NCBI RefSeq assembly: GCF_000495915.1
Contig: NZ_AOFQ01000062.1
Coordinates: 1 to 64,000, forward strand
Direction: 5' to 3'
DNA: 64,000 bases
Origin: Stutzerimonas chloritidismutans AW-1
GTDB taxonomy: Bacteria > Pseudomonadota > Gammaproteobacteria > Pseudomonadales > Pseudomonadaceae
Part shown: positions 36,304 through 46,311 of the stretch, piece after piece
How positions within the stretch are numbered: position 1 is the stretch's first letter
How the letters are laid out: the number at the start of each line of letters is the position of its first letter
The notes under the pieces: generated by a model
What the model saw: only the letters and a program-made list of their open reading frames with translations
Databases searched by the model: none
Told to the model about the DNA's origin: nothing
Position numbers and translations under genes: made by a program

Positions 36304-37542
36304 TCAGGCGTAGTAGTCGACGAGTCCGCGATCACCGGCGACTCGATTGGAGGCGATTTCCGTCACGCCGAGCTCCACCTCATCGCCTGCCAGATCGCCC
36401 TCACCCGACGCTCCACCCCGCGAGGAACCACCATCGGCTCCGCCTTGCCAGCCACGCGCCAGCGACTGATCGGATACGTTCACGTCCATCAGGTTCATGC
36501 CCTGCTGGGTGAACATTTCCCGTAGTCGCTGCATCTGCCCTTCCAACGCGTCGCGCACCCCCGCATGCGGGCTGAGGAAGGTCACCTGCGCCTGGTCCTT
36601 GGTCAGGTCGATGCGTACTTCCATACGACCGAGTTCAGCCGGGTCGAGTTGGATTTCCGCCGACTTGAGATTCTGGCTGGACAGCCACATCACGCGGTCG
36701 ACGACCGCCTCGCTCCAGCCGGACTGCTGCATCTGTACCGGTTGACCCGGCACCAGTTGCGGACGCTGCGATTGCTGCACCTGCTGAGCGATGGCCTGGC
36801 TCAAGGGGTTGAGGCGCCCCGCAGCCAGTTCGCTGGCGCTGGCACGACTCTCCTTTGGCGCCTCCACGCTTTCCAGCAGGTCCTTGGTCAGCAATTCCAC
36901 ATCGAGCTCTTCGCCCTCACCCGCGTCCTGACTCGCCAGCAACGCGCTGGCAAAGCCATCGTCAGCCGAGGCCTTCGCCTGCGCATCGGTCAGCGGGTTC
37001 TGCAATTGCTGCTGGGCCGTCTTCTGCATAGCTGCCGGGGTTTCGGTCAGCGTACGCATGCCGGCCAGTGTTGCTTCGTCCGCATCGACGGCCTCATCGC
37101 CGGCGATGCCGGCAGCGGCCGTCGGCAGCCCCGGAAGCAGGGAGACAGCATCGACCTCGGTTTCAGGCTGGGCTTCGGACTCCGCCACGAACTGCGTGCC
37201 AAGACCAAGCAGCAGCATTGGATCGAGCTCCGCCTCCGGAATTTCCTCAGCCGGCGTTTCGGGAGGCAAGGTATTGCCGCTTTCGGCAACCGCCGGCTTC
37301 TCGTCGGTGGTCGCCTCCGCCGTTTCCTGCTCGCGCTTGTCCTCGACCGGCTTGTTGCGGCTGGCCTCGTTGCGCACCGGGCGCTCGGCTGGTTTCGTCT
37401 GACGCTCCTTGGCGTAGACATCGGAGAAGCTGGCGCTGCCGCTGTCTCGCCCTTCACGCGGCATCTCCGGCGCTTTGGCCGCAGCTTTGGGACGTGCGTC
37501 GACGGAAGGGGTTCTAAGCAACAGGTCGGGGGAAACAGCCAT
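36304..37542 (-). CDS. fliK: Flagellar hook-length control protein FliK
   Basis: 412 residues. A long, hydrophilic N-terminal region rich in Glu, Ala and Lys (KERQTKPAERPVRNEASRN) leads to a C-terminal Flg_hook domain (SQNLKSAEIQLDPAELGRME, VRIDLTKDQAQVTFLSPHAG). Secreted ruler that triggers the FlhB switch. It has its own sigma-54 promoter and a terminator. Confidence 0.95.
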   Translation of the reverse strand: MAVSPDLLLRTPSVDARPKAAAKAPEMPREGRDSGSASFSDVYAKERQTKPAERPVRNEASRNKPVEDKREQETAEATTDEKPAVAESGNTLPPETPAEEIPEAELDPMLLLGLGTQFVAESEAQPETEVDAVSLLPGLPTAAAGIAGDEAVDADEATLAGMRTLTETPAAMQKTAQQQLQNPLTDAQAKASADDGFASALLASQDAGEGEELDVELLTKDLLESVEAPKESRASASELAAGRLNPLSQAIAQQVQQSQRPQLVPGQPVQMQQSGWSEAVVDRVMWLSSQNLKSAEIQLDPAELGRMEVRIDLTKDQAQVTFLSPHAGVRDALEGQMQRLREMFTQQGMNLMDVNVSDQSLARGWQGGADGGSSRGGASGEGDLAGDEVELGVTEIASNRVAGDRGLVDYYA

Positions 37543-37580
37543 GAGGTCATTCCGCTACGGATGGATCGTGGCGGAAGCAG

Positions 37581-37596
37581 AGCAAGTTCCGGGCCA
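37581..37596 (-). promoter_or_regulatory. Sigma-54 promoter of fliK
   Basis: Minus strand TGGCCCGGAACTTGCT, with GG-N10-GC spacing, TGGC at -24 and TTGCT at -12. The start near 37570 is about 28 bases before the fliK ATG. It lies in the 165-base gap after hptB. Confidence 0.82.
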
Positions 37597-37707
37597 GCGG
37601 CATGAATGCCGGAAAAACGCCAGGAAGCGCGCTGACATGAACAGAAACGACGGCCCGGCGGCAGCGGCTCTGCTATTAGCGGGCACCGGCGTCAGAGATT
37701 TGGCCAC

Positions 37708-38058
37708 TCAGCCGTGGCGCTGGCGCTCGGCGCGGAACAGGATGCCGACGATGGCGAACTCCCGCTCGATGGATTCGATGAGCGCCGGGGCTTGGGCGAG
37801 GTTCTCCTCCCGAGCGGCACTCTCGAGCTCCTGGCAGAGGTCGGCCAGCAGCGTCGCGCCCATGTTGCTGCAGCTGCCTTTGAAGCTGTGCGCAGCACGC
37901 CGCAAGGTTTCAGACTGGTCGGCGAGACAGGCCTGGCGGAGCAGCCGAACGCGCTCCTCGGAGTCGGCAAGAAAGGTATCCAGCAGCGCCGGATACTCAC
38001 TCTCCATCACGTCCTGCAGCGTGGTCAGCACGGCGCTGTCGAGATGAGTGTTGGACAC
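37708..38058 (-). CDS. hptB: Histidine phosphotransfer protein HptB
   Basis: 116-residue HPt protein with phospho-accepting His57 in RRAAHSFKGSCSNMGA. In P. aeruginosa HptB receives phosphate from several hybrid kinases and passes it to HsbR. Here it directly follows the HsbR-like gene, 28 bases away, which supports the name. Confidence 0.88.
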   Translation of the reverse strand: MSNTHLDSAVLTTLQDVMESEYPALLDTFLADSEERVRLLRQACLADQSETLRRAAHSFKGSCSNMGATLLADLCQELESAAREENLAQAPALIESIEREFAIVGILFRAERQRHG

Positions 38059-38086
38059 CGGTACACCCCTGAGTGAAAGCGGACGA

Positions 38087-39778
38087 TTATGCCTCAGCCT
38101 GCCAGGCGAACTCCACGCTCAGCCCGCGCCCATCCGACTGCCAGTCGAATCGGTCGCTCAACTGGCGCACCAGATGTAAGCCGCGCCCACTGAAGCGGTC
38201 GCTGCCAAACTGCGCCTGCAACGCGCGCGACACGTCGAAGCCCGAGCCGCTGTCGCTGATGCCGATGCGCAGGCGCCCTCCATGCGGGGAGGTCTTGATG
38301 TTCAGCTGCAGATGCACATGACCGTCGACCAACGCCTGCAGGCGTTGTTGGCGTAAGTCGTAGTAATGCTTGAAACCGTCGGCATCACACTTGAGGCTCG
38401 AATCGAGTCCGAGCACGCCATGCTCCAGGGCATTGGAATAGAGCTCGCCCAACACGGTGTAGATCTCACCGACACGCGAGCGCAACTGATTGACCTGCAG
38501 CAGGATCTGCAGCAACGAAGGCAATGGATTGCCGCTGCGCAGGCTGTCGGCACGCAGCTCGAGCCGAATCGACCAGTCCATCGGCCGTGAGCGGTGCGCG
38601 GTGGCCGGGGCAATCGACGGCATCGTGATCACCTCCGGGCTGACTACGACCTCGACCAGGCTCAGGTCGTCGTGCTGCTGGCCGTGGAAATCCAGCAGCG
38701 CCTGCTCGATCTCGTCGAACAGCCGTGCCGGATCGTCGTTGGCGTCCAGCACGGCGAGCAGGCGCTGCTCGCCGAACAGCTCGTCATTGGCATTGCGACT
38801 CTCGACCACGCCGTCGGACAGCAGCAACAGCCGGTCGCCGGGGGCCAAGGGGTAGTGCTCGAACTTGTCGTCCAGCGCCGCCGGGGAGACGACACCAAGC
38901 GGCAGGTGACGGGATGCCAGGGCCGTGCGCCGGCCGGCCGCGCCGATCAGGTAACCGTCGGGCAAACCGCCGTTCCACACCCGCAGGCTGCCCTGTTTGG
39001 GATCGATATCGAGCAGCGTCGCGCAGCAGAACATTTCCACCGGGAGGATCTGTTTGAGCTTGGCATTCATCTCGCGAAGGATGTCGGTGCTCGAATAGCC
39101 TTTCGCCGCCATCCCGTAAAAGGTTTCCGCCAGCGGCATGGCCCCGATCGCGGCGGGCAGCCCGTGGCCGGTGAAATCGCCGAGCAGGACAAACATCTGC
39201 CCCGCCGGGGCCTGCGCCGCCAGCAGCAGGTCGCCGTTGAACAGCGCCTGCGGCGACTGGCGGAAGCGGATGGTCGGCGCGCTCAGGCAACCAGCATGTG
39301 CGACTTTGTCGAAGATCGCCTTGGCGGCCCGATGTTCGTCGAGCAGCTGCTGATTGCGCCTGGCGATCAGATCGCGCTGCTCGAGCACGGTCGCCTGCAG
39401 GCGGCGCAGGCGATGCATGGCCTGAATCTTGGCCTCGAGAATGATCGGGTTGTAAGGCTTGGCGATGAAGTCGTCGCCGCCAGCCTCGAGGCAGCTGACC
39501 AGCGCTTCGTGCTCGGTCAGCGAGGTGAGAAAGATGATCGGGACCAGCTCATCGCCGGCCAGTTGCTTGATGCGCCGCGCCGCCTCGAAGCCATCCATCA
39601 CCGGCATCAGCGCGTCCATCAGCACCAGCTGCGGCCGCTCCTCCTGAAACAGCTCGACCGCCTCCTGCCCATCGGCTGCCGTCAGCACCCGGTGGCCCTG
39701 CTTGGCGACGATGGTGGAAAGCAGCATCCGATCGACCGGGCTGTCCTCGGCGATCAGGATCGACAGCCGCATGGGCAT
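38087..39778 (-). CDS. hsbR: Response regulator with PP2C phosphatase and anti-sigma-type kinase, HsbR
   Basis: 563 residues in three parts: receiver (phospho-Asp55 in LVLMDALMPVMDG), SpoIIE/PP2C phosphatase (about 180-380, FVLLGDFTGHGLPAAIGAMP, DRLLLLSDGVVESRN), and a C-terminal HATPase of the anti-sigma/RsbW type (about 400-560, LGELYSNALEHGVLG and GISDSGSGFDVS). It both phosphorylates and dephosphorylates the antagonist HsbA. One base separates it from hsbA. Confidence 0.88.
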   Translation of the reverse strand: MPMRLSILIAEDSPVDRMLLSTIVAKQGHRVLTAADGQEAVELFQEERPQLVLMDALMPVMDGFEAARRIKQLAGDELVPIIFLTSLTEHEALVSCLEAGGDDFIAKPYNPIILEAKIQAMHRLRRLQATVLEQRDLIARRNQQLLDEHRAAKAIFDKVAHAGCLSAPTIRFRQSPQALFNGDLLLAAQAPAGQMFVLLGDFTGHGLPAAIGAMPLAETFYGMAAKGYSSTDILREMNAKLKQILPVEMFCCATLLDIDPKQGSLRVWNGGLPDGYLIGAAGRRTALASRHLPLGVVSPAALDDKFEHYPLAPGDRLLLLSDGVVESRNANDELFGEQRLLAVLDANDDPARLFDEIEQALLDFHGQQHDDLSLVEVVVSPEVITMPSIAPATAHRSRPMDWSIRLELRADSLRSGNPLPSLLQILLQVNQLRSRVGEIYTVLGELYSNALEHGVLGLDSSLKCDADGFKHYYDLRQQRLQALVDGHVHLQLNIKTSPHGGRLRIGISDSGSGFDVSRALQAQFGSDRFSGRGLHLVRQLSDRFDWQSDGRGLSVEFAWQAEA

Positions 39779-39779
39779 G

Positions 39780-40085
39780 TCAGGCGATCACGAACAATTG
39801 TTCGAAATTCGACACCGACAGGATCTTGCGCACATCGCCGTTGCAGTTGAGCAGGCGGATGTCCGCCTCGTCGCCACCGGCGTGATCGCGCAACAAGAGC
39901 AGCATGCCCAGCGCCGAACTATCCATGTAAGTGGTGCCTTGCAGATTGACCACGTAACGCTGCGGATTCACGTCCTGACGTTGGTAAGCATCACGGAAGG
40001 CCTGATGCGCATTGAAGTCGAAGCGTCCGCTGATGGATATGGTCAACTCCTGGCCATCCGTCGAAGGCTGCGAGGTAATGGTCAT
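39780..40085 (-). CDS. hsbA: Anti-sigma factor antagonist HsbA
   Basis: 101-residue STAS protein from ATG 40085 with AGGAG seven bases upstream. The phosphorylatable serine lies in TTYMDSSALGMLLLL (Ser56), as in P. aeruginosa HsbA, where it decides between binding the anti-sigma FlgM and the diguanylate cyclase HsbD. It is placed 237 bases downstream of fliJ. Confidence 0.88.
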   Translation of the reverse strand: MTITSQPSTDGQELTISISGRFDFNAHQAFRDAYQRQDVNPQRYVVNLQGTTYMDSSALGMLLLLRDHAGGDEADIRLLNCNGDVRKILSVSNFEQLFVIA

Positions 40086-40322
40086 GTGGCACTCCTGATC
40101 CGGTACGTCTTGAAAGCGGCTTGCGAGCAGCCGTCGCGATAAGCGAAATGAACAGCCGTGTACCGGCTGAAAGGCGGCCACCCGGTTCTGAGACTTATCC
40201 TCGGAAGAGCCAGATGGCAGCTGAAACGATCTGTTGGCGGTCGCCGCGCTGAAACGCGGTCAAGATTTATCATTCAAGCAGCGGTACGGCAAGCACGAAT
40301 CCGGCCTGAGACCGTGGCTGGA

Positions 40323-40775
40323 TCACTGCTCACGCGTTCTCCCGGACAGCCGCTGGGCGTACTCGTCGAGCAACTTCTGCTCGCGCTTGTCCGCCGCGAT
40401 CCGCGCTTCCTTCTGATAGCTTTCGACCAGCTTGCTCAGGCCTTCGACACGCGCATGGCGCTGGTGCCACTGCTGGCGCAGCTTCTTCAGGTTGTCGCGG
40501 TACCAGTTGACGCTGCGCTGCTGCTGCCCGATGGCCGACTCCAGCTGCGACAGGAAGCGCTGGTAATTCATCAGCCACTGCCCCGAGACGCCCTGACTGC
40601 CCTGCTGCATCCATTGCTGCTGGTAGTCCCTGAAGTACTGCTCCAGCTCACCGAGCTTGGCCTCGGCCTGATTCAGCTGAGTCTGGCCCTGGCCCAGCAA
40701 CCGTGCGGCCTCCTGCTCGGCCTTTTCGGCCATCTCGATGACCGGCGCCAGGCGCGCCGCCCGACTGGCCGCCAT
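40323..40775 (-). CDS. fliJ: Flagellar export protein FliJ
   Basis: 150 residues, almost all one antiparallel coiled coil rich in Gln, Arg and Glu (YQKEARIAADKREQKLLDEY). It works with the FliI ATPase ring and escorts chaperones. Three bases after the fliI stop. Confidence 0.94.
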   Translation of the reverse strand: MAASRAARLAPVIEMAEKAEQEAARLLGQGQTQLNQAEAKLGELEQYFRDYQQQWMQQGSQGVSGQWLMNYQRFLSQLESAIGQQQRSVNWYRDNLKKLRQQWHQRHARVEGLSKLVESYQKEARIAADKREQKLLDEYAQRLSGRTREQ

Positions 40776-40778
40776 CGG

Positions 40779-42137
40779 TTAGCCGCCCTGCCGTGGATTG
40801 AACACCGCTGCGAGTTGCGCGGCGCTGCGCGTCAGGTCCTCGCTCTCATCGAGGCCCTGGCGCAGGTAACTGACCATCTCGGCCTGGCGCGCGATGGCCA
40901 TATCCGTTTCCGGATCGCCACCTGGCACATAGGCGCCGACACTGATCAGGTCGCGGCTCTGCTGGTAGCGCGACCAGAGCTGCTTGAAACGCTGCGACGC
41001 ACGCACATGTTCGGCGCTCACCACCTGTGGCATGACCCGGCTGATGGAGGCTTCGATGTCGATAGCCGGATAGTGGCCTTCTTCGGCCAAACGGCGCGAC
41101 AGCACGATATGGCCGTCGAGTACACCGCGAGCGGCATCGGCGATCGGGTCCTGCTGGTCGTCACCTTCGGAGAGCACGGTGTAGAACGCCGTGATCGAGC
41201 CGCCGCCCTGCTCGGCATTACCGGCGCGCTCGACCAGACTCGGCAGTTTGGCGAACACCGACGGCGGATAGCCCTTGGTCGCTGGCGGCTCGCCGATGGC
41301 CAGGGCGATCTCGCGCTGGGCCTGGGCATAGCGCGTCAGCGAGTCCATCAGCAGCAGCACGTTCTTGCCCTGATCGCGGAAGTACTCCGCAATACGGGTG
41401 CAGTACTGCGCGGCGCGCAGGCGCATCAGCGGCGCTTCGTCAGCCGGCGATGCCACCACCACGGAGCGCTTGATGCTTTCCTCGCCGAGGATATTCTCGA
41501 TGAATTCCTTGACCTCACGCCCCCGCTCACCGATCAGCCCGACCACGATGATGTCGGCCTCGGTGAAACGGGTCATCATGCCCAGCAGCACCGACTTGCC
41601 AACCCCGGTACCGGCGAACAGGCCGAGACGCTGACCGCGCCCGACCGTGAGCAACCCGTTGATACTGCGGATACCGACATCCAGTGGCTCGCTGATGGGA
41701 TGGCGCTTGAGCGGGTTGATCACCGGGCCGACCATCGGCACCCAGTCCTCGGCTTTCATGCCGCCCTTGCCGTCCAGTGCACGCCCTGCGCCATCCAGCA
41801 CGCGGCCGAGCATGGACATGCCCATCGGCAGTCGTCCGGTATTGACCAGCGGCACGACCCGCGCGCCCGGGGCGATGCCGGCAAGGCTGCCGACGGGCAT
41901 CAGATACAGCTTGCCGCTGGAAAAGCCCATCACCTCGGCCTCGACCTCGGTGGGGTGATAGCTGTCGTCGTTGATCACCAGGCAGCGACTGCCAACGGCT
42001 GCGCGCAGCCCTTCGGCCTCCAGCGTCAGCCCGACCATGCGCAGCAGGCGCCCTTCGAGCATGGGCTGGCTGGGCAGTTTGATCGCTTCGCCATAGGCTT
42101 CGAAACGCTTGCCGAAACTGGTTCGCTCAAGGCGCAT
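40779..42137 (-). CDS. fliI: Flagellum-specific ATPase FliI
   Basis: 452 residues, F1-beta-like ATPase that drives type III flagellar export. Walker [10 protein letters not shown] (164-172), Walker [19 protein letters not shown], and the catalytic Glu in [13 protein letters not shown]. Its start overlaps fliH by 11 bases. Confidence 0.97.
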   Translation of the reverse strand: MRLERTSFGKRFEAYGEAIKLPSQPMLEGRLLRMVGLTLEAEGLRAAVGSRCLVINDDSYHPTEVEAEVMGFSSGKLYLMPVGSLAGIAPGARVVPLVNTGRLPMGMSMLGRVLDGAGRALDGKGGMKAEDWVPMVGPVINPLKRHPISEPLDVGIRSINGLLTVGRGQRLGLFAGTGVGKSVLLGMMTRFTEADIIVVGLIGERGREVKEFIENILGEESIKRSVVVASPADEAPLMRLRAAQYCTRIAEYFRDQGKNVLLLMDSLTRYAQAQREIALAIGEPPATKGYPPSVFAKLPSLVERAGNAEQGGGSITAFYTVLSEGDDQQDPIADAARGVLDGHIVLSRRLAEEGHYPAIDIEASISRVMPQVVSAEHVRASQRFKQLWSRYQQSRDLISVGAYVPGGDPETDMAIARQAEMVSYLRQGLDESEDLTRSAAQLAAVFNPRQGG

Positions 42138-42903
42138 CGGGCATGTCCAGATCGATGGTCAGATCGGCGGCAGGGGGACGGGTGGCATTCTCGCGCTGCT
42201 GTTCGAACAGTTGCTTGATGGCCTGGGTGAGACGCGTCTCGATGCTCGCATCGATGCGACTGTGCTCGGTTTCGATATGACAGCCACCAGGCAGCAGGCT
42301 GCTGTCCTCGAGAATTCGCCAGCTTTCCTCGTGCCGCTCGCGCAGCGCCTTGATCAGCTCGAAGTCCTGCGGATTGACGTGGATTCGCACATTGCTGGCG
42401 CCCATTGGCAGCAACTTCAGCGCCTCACGCAGCACCTGACGGATCTGGCTGGAATCGATCAGCAGATCACGCTGGATCACTTCGCGCGCCATGTGGCTGA
42501 CCAGGGTCGCCATGGCGTGCTCGAGATTGCGATCCTGATCGGCAATCGGCTCGAGCAACTGACCCATCAGCTGCTCGAGGTTTTCCAGCCGCGGCGCCAA
42601 CGCGGCCTCGGCCTCCTGCCGCGCCTTGAGCTGGCCGGCATGGAAACCATCTTTCTCGCCGGTGGCGAAACCTTCGTTGTATGCCTGCTGGCGGATCGCT
42701 TCGAGTTCGTCGAGCGTCAGCGGTTTGACTTCCTCGACCGGGACGTCCTCGCTGCGCGCCAGCTCTTCGGCGGGCTCTTCCACGACCCCTGTTGCAGGCA
42801 ACTCGTCTTCTTCGCCCTGCGGGTCGAAGCTGGGCAGCGACCAGCGATCGAACAGGCTGACGTCTTTCGCGCGTATGACGTCGCTGGGGTTGTCCTTGGC
42901 CAT
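42127..42903 (-). CDS. fliH: Flagellar export regulator FliH
   Basis: 258 residues, stator-like regulator of FliI. A charged N-terminal region with the conserved Trp in [12 protein letters not shown], then a coiled-coil ([20 protein letters not shown]) and a C-terminal domain with [20 protein letters not shown]. It lies 19 bases after fliG. Confidence 0.94.
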   Translation of the reverse strand: MAKDNPSDVIRAKDVSLFDRWSLPSFDPQGEEDELPATGVVEEPAEELARSEDVPVEEVKPLTLDELEAIRQQAYNEGFATGEKDGFHAGQLKARQEAEAALAPRLENLEQLMGQLLEPIADQDRNLEHAMATLVSHMAREVIQRDLLIDSSQIRQVLREALKLLPMGASNVRIHVNPQDFELIKALRERHEESWRILEDSSLLPGGCHIETEHSRIDASIETRLTQAIKQLFEQQRENATRPPAADLTIDLDMPDAP

Positions 42904-42922
42904 GGGTGGAATTCGTACCTGG

Positions 42923-43939
42923 TTAGATCATCTCTTCGCCGCCCTTGGAACCCAGGACGATTTCACCGGCCTCGGCCATGCGGCGAGCAATGGTAAGGAT
43001 TTCCTTCTGCGCATTCTCGACATCGCTGACACGCACCGGGCCCTTGGCCTCCAGGTCGTCACGCAGCAGCTCGCCGGCGCGCTTGGACATGTTCTTGAAG
43101 ACCTTTTCCTTGATGCCGTCGTCGGCGCCCTTGAGCGCCATCACCAGCACGTCGGAGGATACCTCACGCAGCAGCACCTGAATGCCGCGGTCGTCGACTT
43201 CGGCGAGGTTGTCGAAGACGAACATCAGGTCTTCGATCTGGCTCGACAGGTCCTCGTCCACATCGCGGATGGCATCCATCAGCTGGCCTTCGATGGAGCT
43301 GTCCAGGTAGTTCATGATGTCCGCCGCGCGCTTTACGCCGCCCAGGCTGGCGCGGCTGGTGTTGGTGCTGCCGGAGAACTGCTTTTCCAGGATCAGGTTC
43401 AGCTCTTTCAGCGCAGCCGGCTGCACGGTGTTGAGCGAGGACACGCGCAGGACGATGTCCAGGCGCACCTTGTGGTCGAAATGCGAGAGCACCTCGCCAG
43501 CCTGGTCCGGGTCGAGATAGGCCACCACGATGGCCTGGATCTGCGGGTGCTCGTAGCGGATCACATCCGCCACCGCACGCGGCTCCATCCATTTCAGGCT
43601 GTCCAGACCGCTGGTGTTGCCGCCCAGCAGTATGCGGTCGATCAGGCCGCCGGCCTTGTCCTCGCCGAGCGCCTGGGTAAGCATCTTGCGGATGTAACCG
43701 TCGGAGCCGACGCCGAGGCTGGTTTGGTCGCCGACGATCTCGACGAACTCACTCATTACCTGTTCGATCTGTGCCTTCTGCACGTTGCGCATCTGCGCCA
43801 TGGCAGTACCGACGCGCTGCACCTCTTTCGGACCGAGGTGACGCAGGACCTGCGCAGCGTCGGTTTCACCCAGCGAGAGCAACAGGATGGCGGCCTTGTC
43901 GACCTTGTTGAGCTTGGCTTGAACTCGATTGTCATTCAT
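42923..43939 (-). CDS. fliG: Flagellar motor switch protein FliG
   Basis: 338 residues. N-terminal domain that binds FliF (VDKAAILLLSLGETDAAQVL), middle domain with EHPQ motif (RYEHPQIQAIVVAYLDP), and C-terminal torque helix with alternating charges (AMALKGADDGIKEKVFKNMS). It overlaps fliF by 8 bases. Confidence 0.97.
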   Translation of the reverse strand: MNDNRVQAKLNKVDKAAILLLSLGETDAAQVLRHLGPKEVQRVGTAMAQMRNVQKAQIEQVMSEFVEIVGDQTSLGVGSDGYIRKMLTQALGEDKAGGLIDRILLGGNTSGLDSLKWMEPRAVADVIRYEHPQIQAIVVAYLDPDQAGEVLSHFDHKVRLDIVLRVSSLNTVQPAALKELNLILEKQFSGSTNTSRASLGGVKRAADIMNYLDSSIEGQLMDAIRDVDEDLSSQIEDLMFVFDNLAEVDDRGIQVLLREVSSDVLVMALKGADDGIKEKVFKNMSKRAGELLRDDLEAKGPVRVSDVENAQKEILTIARRMAEAGEIVLGSKGGEEMI

Positions 43940-45713
43940 CGGCGTTGATCCACTCTTTCACCACCTGGGCTACCCGTCCCGGGTCATCGGCCACAAGGTT
44001 CTTGATCGCGTTCAGCTGGGCTTCATATCCCTCGCTGGGGCTCGGCAGCAGAATGTTCTGCGGGCCGCTCAGACTGACCCGGTCGCTGGCCAGGCCGGAG
44101 TCCAGTCCATCATCGTCACCCAGTTCGCCCGGACCGCTGGCAACCTGCAGGTCCTTGCCGCTGGACGGATTGGTGAGGCTCTTGAGCACCGGACGCAGCA
44201 CACCGAACACCAGCACCAGGATGAACAGCACGCCGAGGACCTGCTTGACCACATCCCAGAACCACGGTTGCGAGTAGAACGGTATCTCTTCGAAGGTCTC
44301 ACCGGCGCTGTCGGCGACGAACGCGGTGTTGATCACGCTGACGCTGTCGCCGCGGCTGGCATCGAAACCCACCGCGTCTTGCACCAGGCGAGTGAAGCGC
44401 GCCAGTTCATCGGCGTTCCATGGCACGCGAACCATCTCGCCGGCCGCATTGAGCGTCATCTGATCGTCGACCACTACTGCCACCGAGAGCCGGCGCAGGC
44501 GACCCTGCTGCTGCTTGGTATAGCTGATCGAGCGATCGAGTTCGTAGTTGCGCGTAGCCTGCTCACGCTTGTCGGCCGGATAAGGCGCGAGCATCGGCTG
44601 ACCGGTCACGGGATCCATGACCTGCTGACCATTGGCATCGAGCAGAGGCTGACCAGGAGCCACGGCACCCGCGGCGGCTGCGGCCTGATTGGCCTGCTCG
44701 GGCGCGGTCGCCGGGCCAGGAGGCTGATTGCTCAGGGCGCCCGGCACGCCTTGCGGCGGCAGGCTGCTCTGGCGCTGCTCATTGACGCTCTGTTCGCTGC
44801 GCAACGCAGGCTGATCGGGGTTGAAGGTTTCCGAGGTGGATTCGACGGCGCTGAAATCCACGTCCGCGGAGACTTCGGCCTTGTAGCGGCCGCTGCCCAG
44901 CACCGGCTGCAGAATGTTGTGCACGCGCTGGGTGTAGAGGCTTTCCATGCGGCGGCTGTAGTCGAACTGCTTGCCGGCCATGCTCAGCTCGGTCAGCTCC
45001 TGCTGATCGGACAGCAGGTTGCCCTTCTGATCCACCACGGTGATCTGCGATTTGCCCAGTTCCGGCACGCTAGTGGCGACGAGGTTGATGATCGCCATCA
45101 CCTGGCTCGGCTCCAGCGCGCGGCCCGGGTAAAGCTCCACCAGTACCGAGGCACTGGGCTTGCGCTCGTCGCGAACGAACACCGAGCTCTTCGGGATCGC
45201 CAGGTGCACACGGGCGCCCTTGACGTTGTTCAGGCTGGAAATGGTGCGGCCCAGTTCGCCCTCGAGACCACGACGATAACGGGTCGCCTCCATGAACTGG
45301 CTGGTACCCAGGCCCTGTTCCTTGTCGAGGATTTCGAAACCGATGTTGCTGTCGGCCGGCGCGATACCCGCACCGGCGAGCTTGAGACGTGCGCGAGCAA
45401 GATCATCCGCCTTGACCAGCAGGGCGCCGGAGTTCGGTTCGACGGTATAGGCGATATCCGCAGCGGCGAGGGTTTCCATCACCTGATTGGCATCCATCCC
45501 CGCCAGGCTGCCGAGCAGCGGACGATAATCGGGCTGCTGCGACCAGAGCACCACGGCAAAACCGATCGCCACGCTGGCCGCCAGCCCGACCAACAGGCCG
45601 ACCTGCCGCAGCATGGACATATCCGAAAGGTTTTCCAGAAAGGACAAGCCCAGCAGGGGCTTCTTGACACCCTCGGGAGTAGCCGGCACCGGAACGTTCA
45701 CCGCTTCAGCCAT
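43932..45713 (-). CDS. fliF: Flagellar MS-ring protein FliF
   Basis: 593 residues: two membrane segments (about 33-53 and 480-500), ring-building motifs between (LVKADDLARARLKLAGAGI), a disordered Pro/Ala/Gln-rich loop near 330-390, and a C-terminal FliG-binding tail. Base of the motor. Thirteen bases after fliE. Confidence 0.97.
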   Translation of the reverse strand: MAEAVNVPVPATPEGVKKPLLGLSFLENLSDMSMLRQVGLLVGLAASVAIGFAVVLWSQQPDYRPLLGSLAGMDANQVMETLAAADIAYTVEPNSGALLVKADDLARARLKLAGAGIAPADSNIGFEILDKEQGLGTSQFMEATRYRRGLEGELGRTISSLNNVKGARVHLAIPKSSVFVRDERKPSASVLVELYPGRALEPSQVMAIINLVATSVPELGKSQITVVDQKGNLLSDQQELTELSMAGKQFDYSRRMESLYTQRVHNILQPVLGSGRYKAEVSADVDFSAVESTSETFNPDQPALRSEQSVNEQRQSSLPPQGVPGALSNQPPGPATAPEQANQAAAAAGAVAPGQPLLDANGQQVMDPVTGQPMLAPYPADKREQATRNYELDRSISYTKQQQGRLRRLSVAVVVDDQMTLNAAGEMVRVPWNADELARFTRLVQDAVGFDASRGDSVSVINTAFVADSAGETFEEIPFYSQPWFWDVVKQVLGVLFILVLVFGVLRPVLKSLTNPSSGKDLQVASGPGELGDDDGLDSGLASDRVSLSGPQNILLPSPSEGYEAQLNAIKNLVADDPGRVAQVVKEWINADE

Positions 45714-45726
45714 GATTCAATCCGCC

Positions 45727-46056
45727 TCACACCGGCATCTGCATGATGTCTTGATAAGCCTGAACCAGTTTGTTGCGCACCTGGGTCATGGCTTGAAAGG
45801 AAACGCTGGCCTTCTGGGAGGCGATCATCACTTCGGTCAGGTCGACACCGCCCTGCCCCATCTCGAAGGCAGATGACAGCTGGCTCGAAACCTGCTGGGT
45901 TTCGTGCACTTTATTCACCGCCTGGCCAAGCATGTCGGAGAAGCTTGGAGCGCCGACCTCCTGGGTTTTGACCTCCGGCTTGGCGCGCGCCATTGCATCG
46001 GTCTGCATGGCCCGCATTTCCAGCATCAAGCGATTGAATTGAACACCCTGACTCAT
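45727..46056 (-). CDS. fliE: Flagellar hook-basal body protein FliE
   Basis: 109-residue adaptor between MS-ring and rod. Helical; C-terminal [20 protein letters not shown] and [16 protein letters not shown] are family hallmarks. First gene of fliEFGHIJ, with a sigma-54 promoter upstream and not with fleR as its neighbour. Confidence 0.96.
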   Translation of the reverse strand: MSQGVQFNRLMLEMRAMQTDAMARAKPEVKTQEVGAPSFSDMLGQAVNKVHETQQVSSQLSSAFEMGQGGVDLTEVMIASQKASVSFQAMTQVRNKLVQAYQDIMQMPV

Positions 46057-46112
46057 CTAATCCTCCAACAGCCGCGGTTTTTTTGACGCATCGCGGCAGG
46101 CAAAGACTAGAT

Positions 46113-46128
46113 AGCAACAAGGGTGCCA
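46113..46128 (-). promoter_or_regulatory. Sigma-54 promoter of the fliE operon
   Basis: Minus strand TGGCACCCTTGTTGCT: full -24 (TGGCAC) and -12 (TTGCT) with GG-N10-GC spacing. The start near 46102 gives a leader of about 46 bases. The fliE operon is class II in P. aeruginosa, in line with FleQ control. Confidence 0.88.
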
Positions 46129-46311
46129 GATCGAATACCAGCGGCCAGGCGCGGCGATGACCTGCACTTACGCCCGTCGCAACTGTTACGTCCAATACGC
46201 GGGCGGCTGTACCGCGACGCTACCCGACCACGGCCAATAGGCTCTGTACGATAGGCTGCCGCAGCCGCGCGACGTCATACCTTGCATAACTTGCATAAGT
46301 AGAAATCAGCA

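Noticed and set aside
40166..40180. TGGCCGCCTTTCAGC as a sigma-54 promoter for hsbA
   Set aside because: GG-N10-GC spacing is met but the -12 reads CAGC rather than TTGC, unlike the five strong sites.
40245..40259. CCGCG/CGCGG hairpin after fliJ as a terminator
   Set aside because: Stem of five pairs with no U tract downstream.
40158..42218. Long open frame on the plus strand opposite fliI and fliJ
   Set aside because: It is antisense to clear fliI/fliJ coding sequence, has no recognisable domain, and arises from high-GC codon bias. The same holds for long antisense frames over cheA, cheB, flhA and fliF.
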